NCBI RefSeq assembly: GCF_007859655.1
Contig: NZ_CP042304.1
Location: 1,736,001 to 1,800,000 of the forward strand
DNA: 64,000 nt
Direction: 5' to 3'
From: Devosia ginsengisoli
GTDB taxonomy: Bacteria > Pseudomonadota > Alphaproteobacteria > Rhizobiales > Devosiaceae
This document shows, piece by piece, positions 1 to 7,581 of the stretch (its first letter is position 1; each line of letters opens with the position of its first letter). Made by a program: the position numbers and the translations under genes. The notes under the pieces were generated by a model. That model worked only from the letters and a program-made list of their open reading frames with translations. It ran no database searches and had not been told where the DNA came from.

Positions 1-295
1 TCTCGACAGCGACACCAACATCGACACGCTGCTGGGCAACCTCAAGACTGCCCTGAACGACGTGCGTTCGCAGTCTTCGACCTTCGGTTCGAACCTGTCG
101 ATCGTGCAGAACCGTCAGGACTTCACCAAGAACATGATCAACACGCTGCAGACTGGCGCCGCCAATCTGACGCTGGCCGACATGAACGAAGAAGCCGCCA
201 ACCTGCTGGCCCTGCAGACCCGCCAGTCGCTGTCGAGCTCCTCGCTCTCGCTGGCTTCGCAGGCCGACCAGTCGGTCCTCCAGCTGATCCGTTAA
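1..295 (+). CDS. fliC: Flagellin, C-terminal part (5' truncated by window edge)
   Basis: This is the C-terminal end of a flagellin, the filament subunit secreted through the flagellar type III apparatus. The reading frame is open from base 2 and its start lies before the window. The last 77 residues form the helical D1/D0 C-terminal domain that packs in the filament core (ending SVLQLIR). They match the C-terminus of the complete flagellin at 984-2765 at about 73 of 77 positions, so the two are tandem paralogues. A strong hairpin terminator follows. The missing N-terminal part cannot be judged here. Confidence 0.95.
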   Translation, partial: LDSDTNIDTLLGNLKTALNDVRSQSSTFGSNLSIVQNRQDFTKNMINTLQTGAANLTLADMNEEAANLLALQTRQSLSSSSLSLASQADQSVLQLIR

Positions 296-316
296 TCGGT
301 TCTATCATCGCAATTG

Positions 317-346
317 GAAAAGGCGGGCTCCGGCCCGCCTTTTTCG
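317..346 (+). terminator. Rho-independent terminator after first flagellin
   Basis: An 8-bp GC-rich stem (aggcgggc at 321-328 pairing with gcccgcct at 333-340) with a 4-nt loop is followed directly by a T run. It lies 22 nt after the flagellin stop codon. Confidence 0.9.
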
Positions 347-406
347 TTTTTGGGCCCTACCCCCCACCCTCGATGCGGCGGAATTGGCACTATCCCACCC
401 ACCCCC

Positions 407-533
407 GATGTCATCCCGGCCTTGAGCCGGGACCCATCTCGAGATCGCGCCACAGCCGCAAGGTGGATCGCCCGACCACCGGACATGCCCCACCACCTCA
501 GGATGGATCCCGGCTCAAGGCCGGGATGACATC
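407..533. repeat. Long palindromic intergenic repeat (REP-like)
   Basis: Two 31-nt arms in inverted orientation (407-437 and 503-533) are identical except for one base. Each arm is itself partly palindromic around cccggc-cttgag-ccggg. The 65-nt spacer has no clear feature. This arrangement is typical of REP/BIME-like elements scattered between genes. No transposase lies nearby. Confidence 0.8.
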
Positions 534-730
534 GTGGTTGGGGAAACGACAGCGAACCTATCCATCTTATCCCCCTCCCCAAAACCGAGCGTATCATCCT
601 GCCATCCCTCCGCATGGGCGGCCTGCAGGCGAACAGTGGTGGAGGGCGTCGGGTGCGGCTTCGCTGCTCGCACAGGTCCGAGTCCGGGCGGAAGCGTGTG
701 CGCGACCCCCGTACTGCTCCAAAAACCGGC

Positions 731-791
731 ACCCCGAGACGGCGAGCGTCTCACTCTAAAAATTACTCAGGGACGTAAGCCGTCTCGGGGT
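731..791. repeat. Perfect 13-bp inverted repeat
   Basis: accccgagacggc at 731-743 is exactly repeated in reverse complement at 779-791, with 35 nt between the arms. There is no T run after it, so it is not an obvious terminator. Its role is unknown; it lies about 190 bp upstream of a flagellin start. Confidence 0.6.
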
Positions 792-891
792 CCGCCCATC
801 CGCGGCCGCATTTGCGGTCCGCACACGACAACCGCATCACAGGCGGCGCTTGTGCACGTCGTTATGGTTACCGCGCTGCCAACAAGCATGG

Positions 892-906
892 TTAACGCTG
901 CATTAG
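892..906 (+). promoter_or_regulatory. Possible CtrA-binding site upstream of flagellin
   Basis: The sequence TTAA-N7-TTAG differs by one base from the alphaproteobacterial CtrA consensus TTAA-N7-TTAA. It lies 78 bp upstream of the flagellin start codon. CtrA controls flagellar genes in many alphaproteobacteria. A single near-match by eye is weak evidence. Confidence 0.35.
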
Positions 907-983
907 GATTCAATGAGATAAAAGTGAATCAACCTCAAGGAGAGGCATGAGCCGACGATCGGCGCAGTAGTGAAGGAAGCACA

Positions 984-2765
984 ATGTCCGATATCTCTCT
1001 CTCGAAAGCCGTTCGGTCGAACCTGCTTTCGCTGCAGAAAACCGCCGAGCTCATGGCCACGACCCAGGGGCGCCTGTCCACCGGTAACAAGGTGAACTCG
1101 GCCCTGGACAATCCGACCAACTTTTTCACCGCCTCATCCCTCAATGCGCGTGCCGGCGACCTGAACGCGCTGATGGACTCGATGGCCAACGGCATCCAGA
1201 CCCTGGAAGCCGCCGATAACGGCCTGACCTCGATCACCAAGACGCTGGAATCGATGCAGTCCACCCTGCGCCAGGCGCGCCAGGACAAGAGCTTTCAGAC
1301 CGCTTCCTATTCGCTGGATCCCGATACGCTGGGCATCGGCACGATCGAAACGCTGGATTTCACTGGCGGCGCCTTCGGCGACGACACCGGCTCGATCACG
1401 CTGCACAACACGGTCAAGCGCGGCAATAACGGCTTCGTCAATGCCGGCGGCACCGCCGGCAAGGGCGGCTCGCTGACCATCGAGACCGACAGTCTCAATG
1501 GCGGCACGGCCATCACCGTGAACTTCACGGCGGCCGATACTGCCGAAACCACTGCGGCCAAGATCAATTCCACCATCAGCGCGCTCGGCGAAAAGGGCGG
1601 CGTCAGCGCCCGTGTCGTCAACGGCCAGCTCGAGATTGCCAGCGCCAAGGGCGATGACATCACCCTGACCGGTACCGATGCCGAATTCATCGGCCTGGTC
1701 TCCGGCGGTCCGGTGGCGGCAACTGCGGCCACCCGCGTCGGCGGCGCAGCCGTGGCTGACCCGGTTCCGGGTTTCAGCTTCACCATCAACGGCCAGGAAG
1801 TCAGCATCCCCGCCACCGACCTGGCTGACGCTACCGCCAACGGCACGTCCATCGCTGCCGCCATCTCCAGCTCGTCTGCCGCCCAGGCCGCAGGCGTTAC
1901 GGCGACCAGCGCTGCCGGCGTCATTACCCTGACCAATGCCGATGGCCAGAACTTCACGCTCGATGGGGCGGGCCTGTCGAGCATCGGCCTGACTGCCGGC
2001 GCCTCCACGAACGGCGTGCCGGCTTCGGGTACGGTGACGACCGTCGACCAGGCCAACGCCGTCAAGACCATCGACGCGCTGGTCAGCGAGATCAACAACG
2101 ACCCTGCTTTGCGGACCAAGATCCGCGCCAGCAACGACAATGCCAAGCTGCGCATCGAGAACCTGTCGACCCAGACGCTCAATATTGCCGGCGTGACCTC
2201 GTCGGGCATTATCGACGGCACCTCGTTCGGTGCGGCGACGATCGTGGGCAACTCGGTTCGCGCCGACCTGGCCGAGCAGTTCAACGAGCTGCGCGACCAG
2301 CTCGACAAGCTCAGCGATGACGCCTCGTTCAACGGCATCAACCTGCTGCGCGGCGACAATCTGAAGATCACCTTCAACGAGACGGGCACCTCGACCATCA
2401 CCATCCAGACCAAGGATGGCCAGGCGCTCAACTCGGCCAATCTGAGCCTCTACAACCTCACCGCCGACCAGCTCGATGCCGATGCCGATATCGACAGCCT
2501 GCTCAACGACGTGAAGAGCGCCCTGGCCCATGTGCGGACCCAGTCCTCGACCTTCGGTTCGAACCTGTCGATCGTGCAGAACCGCCAGGACTTCACCAAG
2601 GAAATGATCAACACGCTGCAGACCGGCGCCGCCAACCTGACGCTGGCCGACATGAACGAGGAAGCCGCCAACCTGCTGGCCCTGCAGACCCGCCAGTCGC
2701 TATCGAGCTCCTCGCTCTCGCTGGCCAGCCAGGCCGACCAGTCGGTTCTCCAGCTCCTTCAGTAA
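984..2765 (+). CDS. fliC: Flagellin, 593 aa
   Basis: This is a complete flagellin, the subunit of the filament. The N-terminal about 130 residues (starting MSDISLSKAV) form the D0/D1 helices and the last about 150 residues the matching C-terminal D1/D0 region. Between them lies a long Ala/Gly/Thr-rich region of beta character that would form the surface-exposed D2/D3 domains, which explains a length well above that of minimal flagellins. The start is preceded by a gaagga ribosome-binding site. It is the second of two tandem flagellins and is followed by a terminator and then flbT-flaF, which regulate flagellin synthesis. Confidence 0.97.
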   Translation: MSDISLSKAVRSNLLSLQKTAELMATTQGRLSTGNKVNSALDNPTNFFTASSLNARAGDLNALMDSMANGIQTLEAADNGLTSITKTLESMQSTLRQARQDKSFQTASYSLDPDTLGIGTIETLDFTGGAFGDDTGSITLHNTVKRGNNGFVNAGGTAGKGGSLTIETDSLNGGTAITVNFTAADTAETTAAKINSTISALGEKGGVSARVVNGQLEIASAKGDDITLTGTDAEFIGLVSGGPVAATAATRVGGAAVADPVPGFSFTINGQEVSIPATDLADATANGTSIAAAISSSSAAQAAGVTATSAAGVITLTNADGQNFTLDGAGLSSIGLTAGASTNGVPASGTVTTVDQANAVKTIDALVSEINNDPALRTKIRASNDNAKLRIENLSTQTLNIAGVTSSGIIDGTSFGAATIVGNSVRADLAEQFNELRDQLDKLSDDASFNGINLLRGDNLKITFNETGTSTITIQTKDGQALNSANLSLYNLTADQLDADADIDSLLNDVKSALAHVRTQSSTFGSNLSIVQNRQDFTKEMINTLQTGAANLTLADMNEEAANLLALQTRQSLSSSSLSLASQADQSVLQLLQ

Positions 2766-2791
2766 ACGCTCCGTTCAGGACGATCATCGCA

Positions 2792-2824
2792 TCAAGGCGG
2801 GCCAGGGCCCGCCTTGATTGTTTT
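2792..2824 (+). terminator. Rho-independent terminator after flagellin
   Basis: An 11-bp stem (tcaaggcgggc at 2792-2802 pairing with gcccgccttga at 2807-2817) with a 4-nt loop is followed by ttgtttt. It lies 26 nt after the flagellin stop and separates flagellin from the flbT transcript. Confidence 0.9.
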
Positions 2825-2882
2825 CGCCATGATCGCAAGCTAGACCTGACGGGGACATATTCGAGTCGCGGAGGCTGGTTGA

Positions 2883-3278
2883 ATGGCGCTCAAGGTGGAG
2901 CTCAAGCCGGGCGAAAAGCTGCTGGTGGGCAACTGCATCATCACCAATTCCGATCAGCGCACGCGCCTGTTCATCGATGGCCGTGCGCCCATTCTGCGGG
3001 AAAAGGACATCCTGACCGCCGAAACGGCCAATACGCCGGCCAAGCGCATCTATCTGGCGGTGCAGCTGATGTATATCGGGGATGATATCGGGCTGACGCG
3101 GGACCAGTATTTTTCGCTGGTCAACGAGTTTCTCGAAGCCGTCCCCTCATCCACAGAAATAGTAAACCAAATCAACAACGAGATATTAACCGGGCAACTG
3201 TACAAGGCTCTGAAGGCTGCTCAACGCCTCATCGAGTACGAACAGGATCTCTTCTCCAATGCATCAACAGGGCGCTAG
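2883..3278 (+). CDS. flbT: Flagellar biosynthesis repressor FlbT
   Basis: FlbT is an alphaproteobacterial post-transcriptional regulator that acts on the 5' untranslated region of flagellin mRNA and couples flagellin synthesis to hook completion (family knowledge from Caulobacter). The 131-aa product has the usual length and the typical N-terminus (MALKVELKPGEKLLVGNC). The C-terminal half contains the family's helical segment (YFSLVNEFLEA). The last 20 nt overlap the start of flaF, which implies translational coupling. Confidence 0.95.
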   Translation: MALKVELKPGEKLLVGNCIITNSDQRTRLFIDGRAPILREKDILTAETANTPAKRIYLAVQLMYIGDDIGLTRDQYFSLVNEFLEAVPSSTEIVNQINNEILTGQLYKALKAAQRLIEYEQDLFSNASTGR

Positions 3279-3630
3279 CGCGTACCAGCAGACCGCCAAG
3301 ATCGTCGAATCGTCCCGTGAGCGCGAATCCGCGCTGCTGATGAAGGCGGCGGCCGGCCTGCAGAAGATCAAGGACGAGTGGCCCGACAGCTACGACAGCC
3401 TGAAGCCCGCCCTGACCTTCAACCGCAAGCTGTGGACCATTTTCATGGCTTCGGTGACCAAGGACGACAGCCCCTTGCCCCATGATGTGCGCCAGAACAT
3501 CGCCAATCTGGGCATGTTCATCATGAACCAGACGCGCGACATCCTGCTCGACGTCAATCCGCAGCCCCAGCAGCTCGACGTGCTGGTGCGGCTCAACCGC
3601 CAGATCGCCGCCGGCCTGCGCGGCATGTAA
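3259..3630 (+). CDS. flaF: Flagellar biosynthesis regulator FlaF
   Basis: FlaF is a small alphaproteobacterial protein required for flagellin secretion or synthesis, working in balance with FlbT. The 123-aa protein has the family features: an N-terminal AYQQTAK segment, the central LTFNRKLWTIF motif and a helical C-terminus. It starts inside flbT (20-nt overlap), so the two form a coupled pair downstream of the flagellins. A terminator shared with the convergent flgL follows. Confidence 0.95.
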   Translation: MHQQGASAYQQTAKIVESSRERESALLMKAAAGLQKIKDEWPDSYDSLKPALTFNRKLWTIFMASVTKDDSPLPHDVRQNIANLGMFIMNQTRDILLDVNPQPQQLDVLVRLNRQIAAGLRGM

Positions 3631-3649
3631 TTCGGTATTAATGCCTGCA

Positions 3650-3685
3650 AAAAAGCCCCTCGCACTGCGAGGGGCTTTTGCATTT
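3650..3685. terminator. Bidirectional terminator between flaF and flgL
   Basis: A stem of gcccctcgc and gcgaggggc (3655-3675) is flanked by an A run on the left and a T run on the right. It can therefore end transcripts from both the rightward flbT-flaF pair and the leftward flgEKL operon. Confidence 0.9.
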
Positions 3686-3702
3686 TGGCGGGGATGGCTC
3701 GG

Positions 3703-5658
3703 CTAGATGAAGTTCACCAGGCTCAGCTTGCTGACCATCGAGGTGGTCTGATAGCTCGCCTGCAGCCGGGTCTGCAGCGCCAGGATTTCCATTGCCACAT
3801 CTTCCTTGCTCACCGTTTCGATATCGCTGAGCAGATTGTCGAGCTGAGCCTTGTAATTGGTATGGCGCTCGGCCGAATTGTTGTTGGCGATCTGCGCCAC
3901 GGCCAGTTCCATGGTCAGGATTTCGATGGAGCCGCGTTCCGAATTGTGTGCCTCCGACATTTCCGACTGCTGGCGCAAAGCCATGGCATCGAACTTGGCG
4001 AGGGCATTCGGATCGCTGTCCTGATAGGTCTCGACCGACATGGCGCCGAGCGTGCGGATCATGCGCAGGAAGCCGGATTCATTGGCTTCAAGGCCATAGG
4101 CGACCCGCGTAGAATCATCGACCTGGGCGGTCACGCTCTGGCGCGGATTGCCTTCGGCGAGCATGGCCGTCTGCGTCAGGGCCAGTTCCAGGCCCTTGGC
4201 GAAGTTTTCCGCATTTTCGTCGGCACTGCCGCCGATGCTGAACTGGCCGGCAACCGCCTTGCCAGTCACAGCGGTCAGTTGAACCGTCCGCGTCGTGCCA
4301 TCGGGGTCCTGCAGCGTGACGCTGACCTTTTCACCAGGTGTCAGGGTAGCCGAGAAGGCAACATTGACGCTGCTGGGATCGGCGCCGGTATAGGTGGTGT
4401 TGATATTGGCCGTGTCGGCAGAGACGTCGGCGATCTGGAAACCATGTGCCGCCGAAACCGGCGATTTTTCCGTCAGCGTCACGCCGCCGCCCGAGGTCGC
4501 AATGCCAAGCCGGCCCAGCCCTTCGGCCGCAACGGCCGGCGACTGGCCGCGATACCACAGCACGGTATCGGCATCGGTAGCCACCTTGAGCCCGGTTGCG
4601 GTCGCCGGGTCGCCATCGACGCGCAGAGCCGGCTCGCCCGGACCGTTGAAGAACATTTCGCTCGCCGCAAAGGTCGACGCCGCTTCGAGGTCGGAACCGG
4701 CCACCGCCTCAAGGCTGGTCTGCAAGGCGGCCTTGAAATTGGTCGCGGTAACGGCCGGATCGGCGGGAACGGCGGGCGGGCCGGCCGTGCCGGGATCGAC
4801 CACGAACTGGCCCTTGCCCGGCGGGCCGTCTTCGGGCGCGATCGCCGTCAGCGTGATCTGGGTGTCGCGGCCATCGGGCAGTTGCAGCCCCAGCGTGATG
4901 GTCTGGCCAGGCAGCATCTGCGCGGCGGGCGGCGCCTCGAAGGTGATGGTATTGGTATTGCCCGGCTGCGGCACGGCCACCGGCGACGGGGCTACCGTAC
5001 CCACATTGACGGAAGCCAGCGGCGCGGTGCTGGTCATGCGCAACAGCTTGAAGCCGAAAGGGTGGATGCCATCCTCGGTCAGGCTGACCGAATTGGTGGT
5101 CGGCTGATCCAGCACCAGGCGCCCGAGACCGTCAGCGCCAGCATCGGCAGCCTTGCGCTCGCCCACCACGGTCTTGAAGCCATCCTTGCCGCCGATGCCT
5201 TCGAGCAGGCTGTTGGTATCGGGCAGCGGGGCGCTGTCGGTATTGGAGCCACCGAACAGGTAGCGGCCCGCCACATCGGCATTGAGCAAGGTCACGAGCT
5301 CGTCGAACCGCGCCTTGGACAGCCCCGGCAGGGTCGCCATGTTGATATTGTTGGTGCCGTATTGCCCCTGCACCGCCGAATTGCGCGTCTCCGCTTCCAT
5401 GGCATCGAGGCGGGTCATGGTCTTGTCGAGGAAGCTCAGGCGCAGGTTGACCGTGTCGATATTGGCCGAGAAACCCTCGATCTTGCTGAGCCGTGCCCGC
5501 ACCGACAGTGACATGGGCAGATCGCGCCCCATTTCCGAGAGCTTGGACGCTTTCTCGCCGGTGCCGAGCTGCATCTGCAGCGTGGCAAAGCGATCCTGCA
5601 TCTTGGAGATGACGCCGAATCCGGTCTGCAGCGGAAACATCGACTTGTTGACGATCAT
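3703..5658 (-). CDS. flgL: Flagellar hook-associated protein FlgL (HAP3), enlarged
   Basis: FlgL joins hook and filament together with FlgK. The 651-aa product has a flagellin-like N-terminal helical domain (residues about 1-150, with the FGG motif in GRYLFGGSNTDSAPL) and a flagellin-like C-terminal helix ending SKLSLVNFI. A large Thr/Gly/Pro-rich insert lies between them, which makes the protein about twice the size of the enterobacterial FlgL. It is the last gene of flgE-flgK-flgL, 17 nt after flgK. A divergent flagellin is less likely because of position and order. Confidence 0.9.
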   Translation of the reverse strand: MIVNKSMFPLQTGFGVISKMQDRFATLQMQLGTGEKASKLSEMGRDLPMSLSVRARLSKIEGFSANIDTVNLRLSFLDKTMTRLDAMEAETRNSAVQGQYGTNNINMATLPGLSKARFDELVTLLNADVAGRYLFGGSNTDSAPLPDTNSLLEGIGGKDGFKTVVGERKAADAGADGLGRLVLDQPTTNSVSLTEDGIHPFGFKLLRMTSTAPLASVNVGTVAPSPVAVPQPGNTNTITFEAPPAAQMLPGQTITLGLQLPDGRDTQITLTAIAPEDGPPGKGQFVVDPGTAGPPAVPADPAVTATNFKAALQTSLEAVAGSDLEAASTFAASEMFFNGPGEPALRVDGDPATATGLKVATDADTVLWYRGQSPAVAAEGLGRLGIATSGGGVTLTEKSPVSAAHGFQIADVSADTANINTTYTGADPSSVNVAFSATLTPGEKVSVTLQDPDGTTRTVQLTAVTGKAVAGQFSIGGSADENAENFAKGLELALTQTAMLAEGNPRQSVTAQVDDSTRVAYGLEANESGFLRMIRTLGAMSVETYQDSDPNALAKFDAMALRQQSEMSEAHNSERGSIEILTMELAVAQIANNNSAERHTNYKAQLDNLLSDIETVSKEDVAMEILALQTRLQASYQTTSMVSKLSLVNFI

Positions 5659-5675
5659 CCTACTCTACTCCCTCG

Positions 5676-7514
5676 TCATGTCGCAGCCAGCAGGGCATCG
5701 AGCAGTTCCTTGACCACCGACACCACGCGCGCATTGGCGGCATAGGCATTCTGCAATTCCATGAGGCGCGCCATTTCCTCATCGACATTGACGCCGTAGT
5801 CGGACTCCATCTGGTCGACGATGGTACCCAGCGTCAGTTGCCGGTCGTCATTCTTGGTGATGGCGGCATTGATGGTCGAGCCCTGGAAACCGACCACCTG
5901 CGAGATCAGCTCGCTGAGATTGCCGCTCAACTGGAAGCGGCCGGAATTCGCGGCGGGATTGCCCCCGGATACGAACTGCATCTTGCTGAGCTGGTCGATC
6001 ACATAATTGGCGCGATCGGCATCGCCCAGCGTGCCGCCGACCTCGAACTGCACCAGCAGGCGGTTGTCGGCGATGATGGCCGGATCGATCGAGATACGCG
6101 CCGCAAAACCTTGCTTCTGCGGCGGATCAGTATCGAGATTGTTGGTGAAGGCCGAATTGCCCTGGTCGACGAACAGGTTGAAGCCCAGTCCCGAGCCCTG
6201 CAACCCGGTCGAGCTCGACCGGGCGACGGCGGTGCGCACATCGGTCTTGCCGGCAGCGCCATCGTCGAGAATGCGAAGATTGTTCGCGCCGGTGCTGCTG
6301 ATGTCGAGATTGGGCAGCTTGGCGTCCAGCGCCGCGGCGACGGCCGTTGCGCCGGCCGAGAAATCCACCCCGATGACCCGCTGGCCGGAGGCATCGACAT
6401 AGTCCTGCGCCTGACTGGTATTGACGATGCGGACCCGCTTCTCCACGCCATTCTCGGCATAGGTGAGCAGGACATCATTGCCCGGCGCCATATTGGAAAT
6501 ATCGACATCCAGGCCGTCTGCCGTGCCGTCCGTGGCGGCGACGCCATCAGTCTTGTTGGTCGAAAAGGCCATGGCCAGGCTGGCGGCGATTTCGTCGAGC
6601 TGCTCCTGCGCCTCGACCAGCGTCTTGTCGCGCAAGGTGACCAGGCCACCGAGTTCGCCGCCCTGCAGCACGCCCTGGGTCACCAGGTCTATGGTGAGGC
6701 CCGACGGCGTGGTCAATGTCAGCTTGCCGACCTTGGTCTTGGCCGGATCGGGATCGAACTGCGAGTTCGGCGACAGGGTGCCGGCGCTCTCGAACTTGAA
6801 GCTCGACACGCCATTGTCGATCAGGCCAACGCCCGACCGCGTCATCAGTGCCACCGTGCCGTCCGGCCGGTAGTCGGCCCGCACGTCGATCATCTCGGCG
6901 ACCGAGGCGACCAGGCGGTCGCGCTGGTCGAGCAATGCCGTGCGCGACGCATCGGTCATGCCCAGGTCGAGCATCCGGTTATTGACCTCGGACAGCGAAT
7001 TCAGCATGCCGTTGAGGTTGTGGACATTGGAGGCGATCTGCCCCTCGGTCTCCTGGCGCATGCCCTGGATGGTGGTGGACAGCCGGTTGAGCGTCTCCAC
7101 CATGTTCTGCGCCGCGGCAACGGCTTCGGCCCGCGAATTATAGTCGTCGGGGCTCGTGGCAATGCCCTGCAAAGCGTTCTGCAGATTGCCGAAAACGGTA
7201 TCGAGCGAACCGGTCGTGCCGGGCTTGCCCATGAAGCCCTGCAGCCGGTTGAGATAGCCGGCCTGAATGCCGGAATTGGCGGTGTCGGAGACCTGTCGCG
7301 TATAATAGGCCTGCAGGCTGGCGTTGAAGGCGCGCTGCGTGCCGACAGAACGTGCGTAGCTGCTGTCCTGCGAATTGTAGTCGACAATGTTGAGCGCCTG
7401 CCGATGGTATCCCGGCGTGCCCGCATTAGCGATGTTGCGGCTCAGGATATCGAGCGAATCCTGATTGACCCGCAGACCGGACACAGCATTGGTAAGGGAC
7501 GATGTCAGACCCAT
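5676..7514 (-). CDS. flgK: Flagellar hook-associated protein FlgK (HAP1)
   Basis: FlgK is the first hook-filament junction protein. The 612-aa protein begins with the rod/hook-family N-terminal helix (GLTSSLTNAVSGL, then LSRNIANAGTPGYHRQ) and ends with the Flg_bbr_C-type segment (DEEMARLMELQNAYAANAR, then VVKELLDALL). The central part is Asp/Gly-rich and extracellular. It lies 67 nt after flgE and 17 nt before flgL, in the usual export and assembly order. Confidence 0.95.
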   Translation of the reverse strand: MGLTSSLTNAVSGLRVNQDSLDILSRNIANAGTPGYHRQALNIVDYNSQDSSYARSVGTQRAFNASLQAYYTRQVSDTANSGIQAGYLNRLQGFMGKPGTTGSLDTVFGNLQNALQGIATSPDDYNSRAEAVAAAQNMVETLNRLSTTIQGMRQETEGQIASNVHNLNGMLNSLSEVNNRMLDLGMTDASRTALLDQRDRLVASVAEMIDVRADYRPDGTVALMTRSGVGLIDNGVSSFKFESAGTLSPNSQFDPDPAKTKVGKLTLTTPSGLTIDLVTQGVLQGGELGGLVTLRDKTLVEAQEQLDEIAASLAMAFSTNKTDGVAATDGTADGLDVDISNMAPGNDVLLTYAENGVEKRVRIVNTSQAQDYVDASGQRVIGVDFSAGATAVAAALDAKLPNLDISSTGANNLRILDDGAAGKTDVRTAVARSSSTGLQGSGLGFNLFVDQGNSAFTNNLDTDPPQKQGFAARISIDPAIIADNRLLVQFEVGGTLGDADRANYVIDQLSKMQFVSGGNPAANSGRFQLSGNLSELISQVVGFQGSTINAAITKNDDRQLTLGTIVDQMESDYGVNVDEEMARLMELQNAYAANARVVSVVKELLDALLAAT

Positions 7515-7581
7515 TCACCGGACTCCACACTGAGGAACCGACCCGGAGCCTTGCCCCGGGCCGCTACTGGCTGGCTCCGCC

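Larger units (their letters stand above)
296..983. other. 688-bp gene-free stretch between two flagellin genes
   Basis: No convincing coding region is seen on either strand. The open frames present are proline/arginine-rich and fall on the palindromic repeat. The stretch holds the terminator of the upstream flagellin (317-346), a long inverted repeat (407-533), a perfect 13-bp inverted repeat (731-743 with 779-791), a CtrA-like site (892-906) and the leader of the next flagellin. Confidence 0.7.

Noticed and set aside
1134..2531. Long 465-codon open frame on the minus strand of the flagellin gene
   Set aside because: It is antisense to a clear flagellin, has no start context or known motif, and is a usual by-product of GC-rich coding sequence.
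3685..5511. 608-codon plus-strand frame opposite flgL
   Set aside because: It is a shadow of flgL: composition is Gly/Arg/His-rich without family features, while the opposite strand gives a convincing FlgL.
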